Assembly: GCA_028564675.1 (NCBI GenBank)
Contig: JAOVVO010000365.1
Coordinates: 16,552-80,551, forward strand
Origin: Onchocerca lupi
Lineage: Eukaryota; Nematoda; Chromadorea; Rhabditida; Onchocercidae
Reading direction: 5' to 3'
Length of the DNA: 64,000 nt
The notes under the pieces were generated by a model, which saw only the letters and a list, made by a program, of their open reading frames with translations, ran no database searches and was not told the DNA's origin. Positions 46,098-59,406 of this stretch are shown in pieces (position 1 is the first letter of the stretch; every line of letters begins with the position of its first letter). Both the position numbers and the translations under genes were made by a program.

Positions 46098-46985
46098 TAC
46101 AAATTTATAAAAATTTTTCTAATTTCTATTTGTTACTAGTATTGTTTATGTTTTTAACAGGATATCTGTTATTTTCTTATTTTTGTTTCTCGTCTCGGTG
46201 AATTTTGGTGCTCTTTATTGTTTATAAATTTCTGTCTTTTTTTGATATGTCTATAAATTTCAATTTTATGTGCAAAAAAAAAAAAAAAAAAAAAAATTAT
46301 CTATCAGCACGGGATGAAATGTTAGATTTATCAATTCGTTTTTTTTTGCATTCATTGGCCTTTTTATATGCAAAGAATTTCGTTCATAAGGTTGTAAATA
46401 GTAAAACATTATAGATGTATTTTAGAGAAGCGTAAAACTTTAATTTTATAATTAAAAAGATGGGGTTTTATTAGGAACTTGAGTGAATTTCGGGAATTCA
46501 TTTTAAACTTTCCAAAAAAAAAAAAAAAAGAAAAAAATATAGATATTGAAATATAAATTTTAAAATTCTGATCATTCATTATCACCGGATCGCTTTATAC
46601 CTTTCTCAATAATACGTGTATTTATGTTTGAAATTTTGTTTTTCAATTTATTTTCTTGCATTAAACTAATATTTGTGTGGAGGTTTTGTGACGTTTTTCT
46701 GATGAATGAATATTTTTACGTTAATATTCCACAAATATTTATTTGGTATCTTTTTTTCACGTTCAATTCCCATTTGATCAAACATTTATTTAAAGATAAT
46801 AAATTGCATTGACATTGTTTGAAATATACCGAAAAGAGAAGCAGAAGCACAAGAATTGATGAATATCTATATTTTGGTTTCATATATTTATTATCATAAT
46901 GAACGTAGTTCCCATTTCGTCTCACGTAAAAAAGCATCATCATAGATAGGTTTTAGTGAAGTAATTAGTTTTCAGTACATTGTTA
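46098..46985. other. FLYWCH-type gene 3' flank, nothing recognised
   Basis: AT-rich sequence with two poly-A runs (46277-46296, 46516-46529). No clear polyadenylation hexamer close to the stop and no other gene signal. Confidence 0.5.
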
Positions 46986-46988
46986 TCA

Positions 46989-47485
46989 TCATTCTCGAGT
47001 ATATTTTATGGATTCATTTTCTGCTATTCGAGCAGTTCGAGCAATTTTCTTCATATTTTTTTCACGAATTTTATCTTTTCCGATAAGTGGTATCAAATCA
47101 GAATTTCCACTTGATTATTCCATGCATCGTTATCATCATTCTCGTTAAGAGCGTTTAAGAAATCATCTACATTGATATTCTTCATTTATATTTATCTGAA
47201 GTGGTGTTTTTTTCTTTTTTGATAATCCGATATCTGCAATAATTTATTCAATTTTTGCAATTTTAGTATGGATTTGAAATCATTTTTAATTACTCGCACC
47301 AAATAGAATTGATTCTAATCTTAGCACTGCTGTATGCTAGACTTATCCATGACTTATCTATATCATTCAAAAACCAATTAATTTATTGGAATATATTGAA
47401 TTTAAACATTGAAACATTTCCAAACTTACCATATTAGCATTTGTTGATGCAACGAAATCATCCTCTAATTTTAATTGCTGTTCTG
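46989..47485 (-). pseudogene. Minus-strand exon-like pieces, unknown gene or remnant
   Basis: Several adjoining minus-strand pieces look coding but do not join cleanly. Piece 1 (47485-47430) follows TCTTCAG, reads EQQLKLEDDFVASTNANM and ends at a good GTAAGT donor. Piece 2 (47233-47192) follows ATTGCAG and reads ISDYQKRKKHHFR, then a stop. Piece 3 (47185-47093) begins with ATG ten bases after CACTTCAG, reads MKNINVDDFLNALNENDDND, and ends after 30 codons. Piece 4 (about 47106-46989), in another frame, reads SDLIPLIGKDKIREKNMKK, then IARTARIAENESIKYTRE. A 16-bp sequence (cgagaatgatgataac on the minus strand) occurs in both piece 3 and the end of piece 4. I do not recognise the protein. The frame breaks point to a decayed gene or to introns I could not resolve. 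Confidence 0.28.
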
Positions 47486-50400
47486 CTGAAGATTTCTTTC
47501 GTTTTTATATGTATAAATATATATATATATTAAAAGACTTTAAAAACAATAAATCTGATAGATTTTTGAAAATTAATGTATGGAATGAAACAGAAAAATT
47601 ATCGTAACTTTTATTATTGGGAAGATTATGTTTGAGTTATGTTCATTCGTCCGGAAAAGAAAAACTGAAAATGAAAAGACCGGAAAAGAAGGATGGTAAG
47701 ATGATAAAAAAAAGAAAATCAGTTAAAACGATTTATATTTTTTAGTAAGAAATGTTTCTAATGAAAAAGAAGTAAACCAATGCTCATAAGCTAATTAATA
47801 TTGGATTTAGTTACCTGATACGTTATCACCTTTTTTATCAGTGTAATGAATAATGAAGAAAGAAATATGATAGCAAACATCTTTTTTGGACGAATATAAT
47901 GCTGAAATTTTTTCGTACTTTTTCTATTTATAAATGTGTTTTATTTTTGTAATTCCAATTGTTAGTTATTGTAAAATTGGATATTATTTCTTTCTTTTCT
48001 TTTTATTACTTTTTATAATTCTTATTTTTGATTTTTGATTTCTGGCTGTTATCAGTTGTACAAATAATCAAATACAACTTCTTATAATTGAAGCAAACTT
48101 TAACTTTCTTTGTCCTTTCCACTGCAAATATAAAAATGTAGGCATTAAAAATATATGTACTGTTTATGTCATTGATAATTGCAAATATCAATATCATCTT
48201 TTGAATGATACTTGAACTTGTGGATGTACTATTTATTATATATATTTCACAGAAATTCAAGTAAGTAAAGCAAGAAATTTAAAGCTAATACAAATATTTC
48301 ATATTTTAATATTACGTACAGATGTATGCATAAATGGTAAGTAGAATATTTGTACATTTGATTCAATTAAAACTGCACAATTGTTGTAATATATCAAATG
48401 TTATTATTTCAGTAATGATTTTACATATATTAAAATTCTGATCATTTTTTCTTTATTTTTAATAAATTTAAATATATCTTCGAAGCAAAATTTGAAATTT
48501 ACATTTTCATTGGTGCAGCTTGAAAGTAGATAAGAAAAGCAATTAAATTTTCATAATTTCAGATTTAGAAAAATTATGATCGAGTGCGTGACTCACGTGA
48601 TTTGAAAGAAATTCACATCATTCTAGCAAAAGATTGATAAAAAGACTTGAAATCGGCATTTTCCATTTGCATGATTTATGTTTCTTCCTGTAAATTGTAC
48701 AAATGATCGATTAATCAATGGATGTTTTTGCTTTACAGTATCTCTTCGAGTTTCTCTTCACTGTAATTAGGGCATCGAAAAGTAAAAGTAAATTACGAAG
48801 AAATTGACGTAAAGAATATATTTTTCTGTATTGAAGTGATTATACTTATTTTATGTTCAAAGAGATTTTTTTTTTCCAAATGAAAGATAACAGTTACCTC
48901 AAGACAGTAATCTCAAGTATGTTAATACTTCGTATTCAGATACGTCCGTCTTATGAAAGATATGATTATTATAGTGCAATCATTGCTTCTTTATGTTCAT
49001 TTTGATGCAAAACAACGCAGCTTGAAAGATCAACAAGGAAAACAACGAATTTTTTTAAGATTCGGAAAATTTTTATGCATTCCTACGTTTTAATATTTTA
49101 ATGTATGAAGTAAGAGCAGCACGAAACACATCATTGATTCTAACGGTTTTTTTTCCATCCATCAACAGATATTTGTCTAAATCATTGTATTGTTTACTAA
49201 TTTTGCATTTTTACATTACGTTTTCTAAATGACACATTATTTTTCGTTCTTTCGTGATTTACCGAATATTCGTATTATCGTCATACGTTATTACAGTATA
49301 ATCGACAAATTCCATCAGTAAAATTTCATTCTTCACTTATAACATAACATTTCAAAAAATTATTGATTCAACGACATAATGGTCTTTGTAGCTGCCCTAG
49401 AACTTAAAACCACATTTTATTAAATAATCATAAATAATAATGATTAATTACTGATTAACTCTATTATTGATGAGAATCAATAATAACTGATGCTAAAAAT
49501 GATATCATTTACGAAAAAAAAAAAAAAAAAAGACAACCTATCATTCATCATCTTATTCTTTGTCATATTTTCCGCACAAAATTCACGTGAAAATTTCCAA
49601 ATTTTATTCCTAACGACAGAGCTATTGAATTCATCACCAGCATTATATATGAGTCATTAGATGTAACAACAAACAAAAATGATTTAAATTCACCATGTAA
49701 TGTTTTCTGTTCCTTCTAATATTTTACAAGTAGTTGACACTAATATTCTTACAAAGAAATATCTACATATCTAATATAAACTTTTTTGTGCTCATTTTTT
49801 TCGAATCGAAAAATTATCTGGTAACATAGATCGAAGCATTTTGTTAACAATGTGTAAAGTACTCTACAACTTCGTGCAGAATTACTTTTCAAACTGGACT
49901 ATTTCATTATACCAATTTTAAAATTCTTTTTTTTTTAGCTTATTTGAAAATCTTCCAGTTCATAATTTATTTTCATTTTTCATATTTAAAATTTCTCCAA
50001 ATATTTCAAATCATTTTATTTCTTATTAAGCGGCTGATTTTGTTTCTAGATACATACTAAACGACTTGTTTCTCATTATCGTGAAGGAAAAGTTTTTCTT
50101 TTTTTTTTTTTTTTTTTTTTTTTTCTGTGGAAGATTTTTGTGAGATTGGAAACCGGGAAGAATTGGATTTGTTATGCAACGAAATTTTGATCTGACGGAC
50201 TTTATTCGCAGTAACTAACAACAATACAAAAAAATTGATGATTATCGACAATTCACCAACAATTTGAACTTCCTTTTGATAGAGGGGAAATTATCTGAGG
50301 ATTATTGATGTTAGAATTTGATAGGATTTGATAAATTCTAGAAATTGATTTGTAATGAGAAAATCACTCAACGATAAAGCAGAGTATTAAAAATGAATCA

Positions 50401-51770
50401 AATGAGAAGAAACGAACTGAAGTGAATAACAGAAGTGATTCCTGCGTAACAATGATCTCATATTGCTAGAAGCTCCGTTTTCATGTCAATAATCCTTGAT
50501 CTTATAGTAGGTGGTGACTTTGCAACATTCCAGACAACTAACACGATTTATAAACTTTTAGATAACGCACATAAGCATTAATCCTTACAATATTCTGAAC
50601 AATTAGCATGATATATAACATTTCAAACAATGCACATGAGCAGTATTAGCAGAATGGAAGATGAGAGAACAAAGATCATTGTCCGAGATATGAATAAGTA
50701 ATTCACCTGTCTGAGAAAAACCACAAATTTCTTTCATACGCAATATTCGGATTATTTCGACATTTCGATTTTACCGATACTCGATTTATATTAATTGCTT
50801 TATGACAATACATGTTTCAACTTGATATTGAAGTATTTTTCATTTAAATATATTCTCTAATTAATTAAATTTTAGATCTTGAATGAATTCACTTGTCAGT
50901 TGAGCGTAAAATTTATTTTTCTCTTTTTTTTTGTTTACTTTAAAGTCCCTTTCCTCATACCTCACTTCTGTTCTTATCGATTAGCTCATTAAAGCTTATT
51001 TTCTGACATAACAAACGTACGATATAACTTTGTTCGAGCATTTCTCTGACAGATAATTCTAGACTCTTTCTTTTTTCAATCTCATTCTCTTTCTCTTATC
51101 AATCAGATGAATGAGTAGCAAAAACTTTAGTTTTTCATTTTTTTTTCTTTTAAAATTTACAAATGAAATGTCATACTTTCGCATATTTCTATTCTTGTCT
51201 TAAACTTTTTATTCTTTCCTAAATTATAATAAAAGTAATACTTCTTGCAAGAAAACTTTTTCTTTTTTTTTTGATTGTATTATTGTGGAATCAACCAATA
51301 ATATGTATATATCTTTAGGAATTTTGATAAATTCCTAATTTTTGTATTTCAATATACAAATTAATAACAGTGAATCAGTGCAAATTAATATATGGAATTT
51401 TAAAAATATATAAAACTTCCTGAGTTGAAATAGTATTTAAAAATAGAAATTATTAATTGATTCTTAGATTTTCTTCAGAATGCACAAAAAAAAGAAAAAG
51501 AAAAAGAAAAGGATCTAAAAAAAAGGATTTAAAAATCCTCTATCTTATGCTGCTATCAATGCTACTATCAAATATTTGATGTTAACTATTTAGACTGATA
51601 CTGATTTTCATACATTTAATAACTTAATTAAAAAAATAAAACTTATTAAAATTCTCAAAATTAATCAGTTCATGGAATTTAAATTAATCAAAATTTTTTC
51701 AGTGATAATGAGAAATCATTTCGATTCAGAATTTATTACCTTTGCAACTTTTTGTTTCACATTTCATTGC
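47486..51770. other. Intergenic, no gene recognised
   Basis: AT-rich spacer. Open frames on both strands are short, T-rich or A-rich, and lack splice context. A poly-T run at 50098-50124 and poly-A runs at 49516-49531 stand out. No RNA gene is supported. Confidence 0.5.
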
Positions 51771-52162
51771 ATACGACGAGATTAGTTATTGGCTTCCTAT
51801 CGCAGGCTGTTTATGACATTTAGGTCATAGATCGCTGCAACGGTTGCTTACTTCGCGATATGTTGGCTTTATTTGACGTACGTGAGGGCCTGCGTATGCG
51901 TTCATGTATAAGATAATTCATATGACTTAGAAAAATTTATAATAATCATAATTTTTAACTTTTAAGATAGTTTCTGCATAGATTTTTACGTCATCTTTCA
52001 TTTTTCAAAGTTTCTACATAGATTTTTACGTCATCTTTCATTTTTCAACTTTCTTGTTTCCTTTTTATCGATTTTTGCTGATTTTTTTTCTTTTTTTTTT
52101 CGATGTGTATAAAGAAGACATATATTCACGTGAAAATGACATAATAAACTGTATTCTTTCAG
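51771..52162 (+). promoter_or_regulatory. iPGM upstream region: GC-richer block, 42-bp duplication, trans-splice acceptor
   Basis: 51771-51905 is less AT-rich than anything within several kilobases and carries small palindromes (gcaacggttgc, atgacatttaggtcat) and CpG sites. It is followed by two copies of atagatttttacgtcatctt, with tcatttttcaa after each (about 51978-52048). TTCTTTCAG ends at 52162, 32 bases before the iPGM ATG, and is a candidate spliced-leader acceptor. Promoter function is inferred from position only. Confidence 0.45.
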
Positions 52163-52194
52163 GATTTCCAGATTCTGCAATAAAAAAAGAAGCA

Positions 52195-55100
52195 ATGGGC
52201 GAAGTGAAAAATCGAGTATGTCTGGTAGTGATCGATGGTTGGGGAATCAGTAATGAAAGCAAAGGTTTGTTTTTTAGTTAGTTTTTTTTTCAACTTTATT
52301 GTGATTGTAGAATTTTTATGAAGTTTTCAAATAATCATATAAAAGTTAGCAAATATAGAGCGAATAATATTTTGATTAATCATAAAACAATTTTTTTTTA
52401 AAATTTTTGTTTTATCAAATCTTATTGAAAGATATACTGAATAGAAAATTCGCATTCTAGATAATTTGATAGGCTGAATATTTCGACTTTTTATGATATT
52501 TTTACATAAGTTTTTTTGTTGTTTTTCGATTTTCAACTCATGCACGGCCCGCTTTTATCGATTTTTGACGTCTAGAAGAATATACCGTGCTGGATAATCA
52601 ATAGTAATGTTTTTCTGATGGCAAGGAATTAGAAGAATATGGATCGTGATTCCGGAAATGAAATGATGATAATAAACTTTTTTTTTTTTTGCAGGTAATG
52701 CAATACTGAATGCTAAAACACCGGTAATGGATGAACTTTGTGCACTCAATTCACATCCAATCGAAGCACATGGTTTGCATGTTGGTTTACCAGAAGGACT
52801 TATGGGTAATTCGGAAGTGGGTCATTTGAATATTGGCGCTGGCCGTGTTGTTTATCAGGTAATATAAAATTTGAAATATAGCTTTTCAAAATAGATCTCT
52901 CAAATAATTTCATAACTTCAGCGTTTTTGCGAGTGCAGTTCCAAAAGTTTTTCGAGATGGCTCCAATACTTTTCCGGTACAATTTCATTTTTTTTTTCTT
53001 GATGTTTTATTATTAAGAATGGTTGTTCTGTTTTAGGATATTGTACGCATAAATTTGGCGGTCAAAAATAAAACACTGGTAGAAAATAAGCACTTGAAAG
53101 AAGCTGCTGAACGTGCCATTAAAGGAAATGGCCGCATTCATTTATGTGGCTTGGTAGGAGTTTATTTATTAATTTTTTCATTTATTTGTTTATGTTTGTT
53201 AATGCAATATGATGGATGCATCCTTCTTCATTTGTTAGAATTATTCGATCACTAAGGTAGTATTCATTTTTCCATTATTACATAATTACATATTGGAAAT
53301 GTCTAGTATAGACTGTAGAATTTTCGTGTATATAATATTATATTTTTGGTTGATTCTGTGAAAGAAGATGTATGATCCTTGTCATGCTATTGTGACTATT
53401 TCATTTAATCAATTCACTGATTAGATAACTCAGTAATTTAGGTCTTTTTGCTTTATGTTCAATACCGCCGATCACTCGAAACTTCTATAAATTATGTCTT
53501 ATTGAATTGAATTTTATCCAGCCATTGCTATTTACTATCCTATACATACATAATAAGTTATGCATAAACTTGCGAATATAAAATTTATGAATTTCAAACG
53601 TTTGGAAGAATTTTCAGGTTAGTGATGGTGGTGTTCATTCTCACATCGATCATTTGTTTGCATTGATAACAGCTTTGAAACAGCTTAAAGTACCCCAGCT
53701 TTACATCCACTTCTTCGGAGATGGTCGTGATACGAGTCCAACAAGTGGAGGTGCCTTTTTTTATTTATTAAATTTGCTTTAAATTATTGCCAGAAAATTT
53801 CGCAAAAACGGAATAGGGAGATTTTTTTTTTTTTATTTTCAGTTGGTTTTCTTCAACAGTTGATTGATTTCGTCAATAAGGAACAGTATGGTGAAATAGC
53901 GACAATAGTTGGGCGCTATTATGCGATGGACAGAGATAAGCGATGGGAGCGAATTCGGGTAGATCGTTTTTATCTGACTTTTATTTCAAATTATTCAAAT
54001 CGATCATCATCGGTTAAACTAATTAGAAGATAAATTGTACTAGAAAGACTGTTTGCTGGAAATACAAACTTCTGCAATAGATATCCGTATCATTCCGTCA
54101 TATCATCATAAATAATTCATGCTAAATAACTGTAGCCCATCAATCGTTGTAGCTCATTTTCATTATACTTTGAAATAATTGGGTGATCTTGATAATTTAT
54201 ATTGCGGTTCTTGTTTAAGAATGTAATTATTTTTTTTTATTAATTTGAGTCATTCAGTTTTGGTCCACTGTTCTCTGTTTTTAACACATCTTTCAGATGC
54301 ATCTGCATTATTTAATCATTATTATTTTCATATCAAATAAGGTGTCCAAGTTAGATTTTATAATAGATTATTTCTCTATGTGTCTCATATTGTTTATTCG
54401 GTATTTTCAGGTTTGTTATGATGCACTGATTGCTGGTGTTGGTGAAAAGACTACAATTGATAAAGCAATTGATGTTATCAAAGGACGATACGCAAAGGAT
54501 GAAACTGATGAATTTTTAAAACCAATAATTCTTTCGGATGAGGGACGTACAAAAGGTAAAATTCGTTCTAATTCTATCTTTTAGAGCTTATTAATTCTAT
54601 ATAAGGCACCAGAACCTACTTCAGCATTTAATTCTTTACAAGGCATCAGAACCTACTTCAGTATGCCAAGATATTCTTTCTAACTAGAAAAATCTTTGCT
54701 ATATTTTTGATACTCGTAGTGACGAGTATAACAATCATTCGATGAGCTATAAGTTATAGAAAAGTAGAAGCTAATGAGATTTTCCTTCATAACTTTAAAT
54801 CATTGAGTTAAATTATCAGATGGTTTATTTATAAAAAAGAATTTTTTCAAGTTTCTGCGTATCATTTCATTGGATGATTCAAGATTGTAAATTGGTGAAG
54901 TTACAATGAGATTTCGAATCTTTCAGAATATATTATTGTTATCAGTACTAGTCATAGATCCTAGTATTGAAATAATTCAAATTAATGTTTCGTGGATTTA
55001 TCAGTTGTAAGAAGAGATGAACAGCTTCTTATTTAAGATGGCGATACTTTGATATTCTTCGATTATCGAGCTGATCGTATGCGAGAAATTACTGAATGTA

Positions 55101-57789
55101 TGGGCATGGAACGATATAAGGATCTCAAATCTGATATTAAACACCCGAAAGATATGGTATGTTTGTGCATTCATCCTTTTGGTCATCAAAAACAATCGAA
55201 CAAAAAAGCTCAACCAAATGCTTTTTATTTAACACAATAAAAGAATTTTTCGTGTTTTTGGAGAAGGGAAGTGATAAATGGAAAGATGGAGTTAATGAAG
55301 TGAGAAATTTTCGAAAAAAAGAATGAATTAAGATATTTTAGCTAACTCTATTTCTGAGTATATGTTACAAGATTTCCACCACAATATTTCGAAACATATA
55401 TTTCTAAGTATTTTCATTTATTTCATTTTATTCACGTAAATGCTTTAGCAAGTCGTTGGAATGACGCAATATAAGGCAGAATTTACGTTTCCTGCACTTT
55501 TCCCTCCAGAATCTCATAAAAATGTATTGGCAGAATGGTTATCTGTAAAAGGATTAACGCAATTCCATTGTGCTGGTTAGTTTTTCTTTACTAATTTTTC
55601 AATAATATTAATTTTAATTTTATACTAAAACAACTAGTAAATTCGATTCATACTAGCTTTAATTTTTAAGCTATCGTTAAGTGCTAAGATAATTAACATC
55701 TTAGATGCAAAATATCTTTTTAATTTCCAGTACCATGTTATATGCATTCCATCTTGTGCGGGCTTTGTCTTTTTTCTCAGCTAAACCCTTATCATCTGTA
55801 TAAGTAGAAAAGAAATATTTTCTTGTATCCAATCTTATTTGTGTAAAATAATTATTAACATTTTAATGTATCATATTTCTTCAGTAAATGATAGTTAGCA
55901 GTGTTGATGATCTAATTTTTAGACTATTAACACTGAAAAGATATAATCAGAAAAAGACAAAATTGTATGAGATTAAAAATGAAAAGAACATACGTCATAT
56001 GATGCTCAGAATTTATTCTTGCTAATGAGCGTCGTATTATATATCTATGAAATTAAATGAAATGCATAGACTATTTCGGTTCTTTCAGAATTATTAATAA
56101 TATGCATTTATGCATCTTTATTCCAATAAATTTAACTCATTCCGGTTGGTGACAATGAAATTCATTATTTCAAATTACGTTCACATTATTCAAGTTTTTC
56201 AGAGACAGAAAAATATGCACATGTCACATTCTTTTTCAACGGTGGTGTAGAGAAACAATTTGAAAATGAAGAACGTTGCTTGGTACCGTCACCGAAAGTT
56301 GCAACCTACGATCTTGAACCAGCCATGAGTTCAGCCGGAGTGGCTGATAAGGTAATTTGTTATGCGTTTATTTAAAATATTTCTCGATGCCATATTTTAT
56401 TGCTTGTCGCAGCATGATGTTTTGAATTTTAATTTTTTCAAAAGTCTGAATTCTTGAAATCTTTATTATTGGAAGTTTTTAAAAACTTTTTTTGATTAGA
56501 TTTTTTATTTTTTGAAAATATTATTTTAACGAAATTCAATAGTTTATTGCTTCTCTCAGATGATAGAACAGTTGAATCGAAAAGCACACGCATTTATTAT
56601 GTGTAATTTTGCACCTCCTGATATGGTTGGCCATACTGGTGTTTATGAAGCGGCTGTGAAAGCAGTTGAAGCAACTGGTTATTTTTTCGATTTACCGTTC
56701 TTTTCTAAATTTTTATTGATGTTATTCAAAGCAGCACATGAGCAATTAATATAATTCATGGTGAAGGAGGAGTAATGTATTTTAATTATTTATGTTGCAA
56801 AAGATGTAATATACAGTTAAAGCTAATGTTTTAGTTGGTTCCAAATAACAAAGCATCTTTTGTGTTGTGAAAAATGTTCAGGATCTATTCTTTGCTCATT
56901 GATTTTGATAATATTTATACTGCTGCTTCCATTCGAAAATTTTTTCAGATATCGCAATTGGACGAATATATGAAGCATGTAAGAAGAACGATTATATACT
57001 TATGGTAACTGCCGATCATGGCAATGCTGAAAAAATGATAGCGCCAGACGGTGGAAAGCATACTGCTCATACTTGCAATTTAGGTAAATTCTATGTGTTT
57101 TATAATTTTTATTAAAATCCACTGCATGGGTTTGAAATATGTTGGACACTTCATTTAAAGAGTCTCAGTAAATTATTATGATTAGTGATTAAAAAGTTCT
57201 CGTGTCTTTCACAAATAATTTTAATATAGTTTAGTTCGTTTGATGTAACCTTTGAACACTCAATGCATATTATGTTTATAATAATCATTTATAGTTAAAA
57301 TTACTTGTTATTGTTCCAACAGACGTGTCAGAAATACCAATTATTCAGTGCGATGTATTTTGAGATTTAAATTTAACAACACTATAATTGAATTCGCACT
57401 ATACTATAATTATTTAGAGCACCATAGCACTATACTAAAATTATTTAGAACACTATATTTGAATTCGGAGCACAAAGAATTTTTTTTTCCTTCAGTCTTG
57501 AGAAGTTGATGTTGAAGTCAAGATATTAGTATCGATATCTTAATTTCAATACTATTGTTGGGATATTGTAGTTCATTTTCATTGATTTTTTCATGCTAAT
57601 TTTGGATGTATGTTTGACCACGCTTTGTTTACAGTTCCATTCACTTGTTCGTCACTGAAATTCAAGTTCATGGACAAATTACCGGATCGAGAAATGGCTC
57701 TTTGCGATGTTGCTCCAACAGTTTTAAAAGTTTTGGGTTTGCCGTTGCCCTCCGAGATGACCGGACAACCAGTGGTTGTTGAAGTCTAG
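52195..57789 (+). CDS. ipgm-1: Cofactor-independent phosphoglycerate mutase (iPGM)
   Basis: Interconverts 3- and 2-phosphoglycerate in glycolysis and gluconeogenesis in the cytosol; a metal-dependent alkaline-phosphatase-superfamily enzyme unrelated to the vertebrate cofactor-dependent mutase. Exons: 52195-52264, 52695-52858, 53037-53153, 53618-53750, 53843-53958, 54411-54555, 55038-55156, 55449-55575, 56203-56351, 56560-56677, 56949-57083 and 57635-57789 (TAG). All phases fit, giving 515 residues, the usual filarial length. Landmarks: VIDGWG (D14, metal ligand); GLMGNSEVGHLNIGAGR with the phosphorylated Ser about residue 63; VSDGGVHSHIDH (about 118-129); GDGRDTSPTSG; GRYYAMDRDKRWERI; FFDYRADRMREI; NFAPPDMVGHTG; TADHGNAEKM and HTAHTC (metal ligands). 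The start is the ATG in frame with the family N-terminus (MGEVKNRVCLV) just after a candidate trans-splice acceptor. An upstream in-frame ATG would add a hydrophobic stretch and is unlikely. Confidence 0.96.
54586..54665. repeat. Two-copy ~46-bp duplication in iPGM intron
   Basis: An aaggcaccagaacctacttc block preceded by attctatat is repeated as aaggcatcagaacctacttc preceded by attctttac, just after the donor of the exon ending at 54555. Confidence 0.7.
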
Positions 57790-57808
57790 ATGAAGTCTTA
57801 TTTAAACT

Positions 57809-57814
57809 AATAAA
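57809..57814 (+). other. Polyadenylation signal for iPGM
   Basis: AATAAA starts 20 bases after the TAG stop, followed by an A-rich stretch. This would make a very short 3' UTR, which is common in nematodes. Confidence 0.5.
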
Positions 57815-59406
57815 AATATAAAAAAACTACTGAAATAGTTCTTTTTATTTAATATTCGTTAGAGATTTGTTTATGTAATCAATCTTATTTCTGTTTTCAG
57901 TCTTTAATTAATCCCTGATTTTTACAGATTAGAATTGCTGAGCATCGTACTTGACTTGTATTTGCAGGGTAAGATTAATATTAAGAAAATATAAACTTTT
58001 ATGTACTGTCAGTTTTTTTTTGTGGTTGAGTAGATATTGTCGTTTAATCTCTATCCGAATTGTTAGATAAATGTTAGATAAATTATTATCGTTATATTTC
58101 TGCTTGCATAGAAACACATATCTTATTTAAATTATTCAAATAATATCAGAATGAAATATTAACACAAAACACACCGAAATATCCTTACTGATTAAATCTT
58201 GTACAAACATGTTATCTCTGATATTCGCTTTTCCGAAACCATATTTTATTTTTAAAAGTTTCTGCGCTCTTTTGGAACAAAATCTAGTAAAAATTGCCTA
58301 AAATAACACATCCCATGGGATCTGAATGTTTATTTTGTTGCCCAAAAGAATTTTTCAGTAAATATTCAAGTGAAAATTTTTGGTGCCATATATTGAAACA
58401 AATTCCTATAAAACAGCAGGAAGGGAGAATCTATTATTATAACATTTCGACGTTATTTGAAATTTTCTTAAAAAGTACATTTCAAAGAATTCTTTACCTC
58501 AAACAATCTCCGCAAGGTTGTTTATTTATTCTCTTTATTTATTATAAATTACTCTCAAAATTGCTCGTTCTAGGACCGTCTCTCTCTGTTTCATCCAAAT
58601 AGAAGCTATTTGGTTATTTAATATTGATAGCAATGGCAGTAGTAATGATTATAGCTGGGGTTGAATTATCATAATCTTGTTTTTTTTTTTTTTTTTTTTT
58701 CAGGCATTTATTTCCAATTCTTTTGGTGTCATATAAATTTTCAGACATATGTCATATAAATTCTCAAACATTAATTTTAAGATTTTTCAAAAATAATGGA
58801 TTTCGGAAAATCAAAAAGTGATGTCTTTTGATAACATGTTAAGATATTAAAACATTATAAGATTTTTTATTTTTAATTCTGTTATCAACTTTGCATAAAG
58901 GAAGTTATCTCCATCCATCTTAGTTAATAATAAAAAACAAAATGAAATCCATAAAATACTCACACTCTCAGTTCAACCAATTTCAATCTATATTTTGCTT
59001 CCCATGATTTCCTTTTGGGGTTTTTCTTTTTTTTTCTTTTTTTTTTTTTTCTAATTTTTTGAAAAGGGAAAGGATTGAATTGGTATAAATCTTTTTGGAA
59101 ATATACGAAAGAAGACTTTGAAATAATTTTTCTTATATAATAAAGTTAGAATAGATTAGATTGAAATTGATTTTTCTTATAATTTAATTTAATGCATGTG
59201 TCATTATTTTTAGTCTTTTCCAAAGATGACCTAATCTTTGTTAATTTTGGAAGAGGATATGGAACGTTGTTTCATAAAATAACTAGCTTTACGGTCACGC
59301 TCTGTAAAAAAACCAACAAAGAATCAAAATATTTTTTATAGATCATTATGCTCGTTTTGTTTGATGACTTACTCGTTTGGTTTGATGAATATTGTTTGGA
59401 GGATTA
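57815..59406. other. Intergenic, nothing recognised
   Basis: AT-rich sequence with T-runs (58679-58700, 59030-59050). A worn piece resembling the GC-rich hairpin of the mobile family occurs at 59282-59304 (ctagctttacggtcacgctc). Confidence 0.5.

Noticed and set aside
52054..52194. Upstream in-frame ATG for iPGM adding 47 residues
   Set aside because: The added part is a T-run translation (Phe-rich) and is cut off by the trans-splice acceptor at 52162. The family starts at about the MGEVKNRV position.
58294..58602. 102-codon frame downstream of iPGM with a CLFCC motif
   Set aside because: No supporting splice or leader signal, AT-driven composition in its second half, and no family resemblance. 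Kept only as a note.
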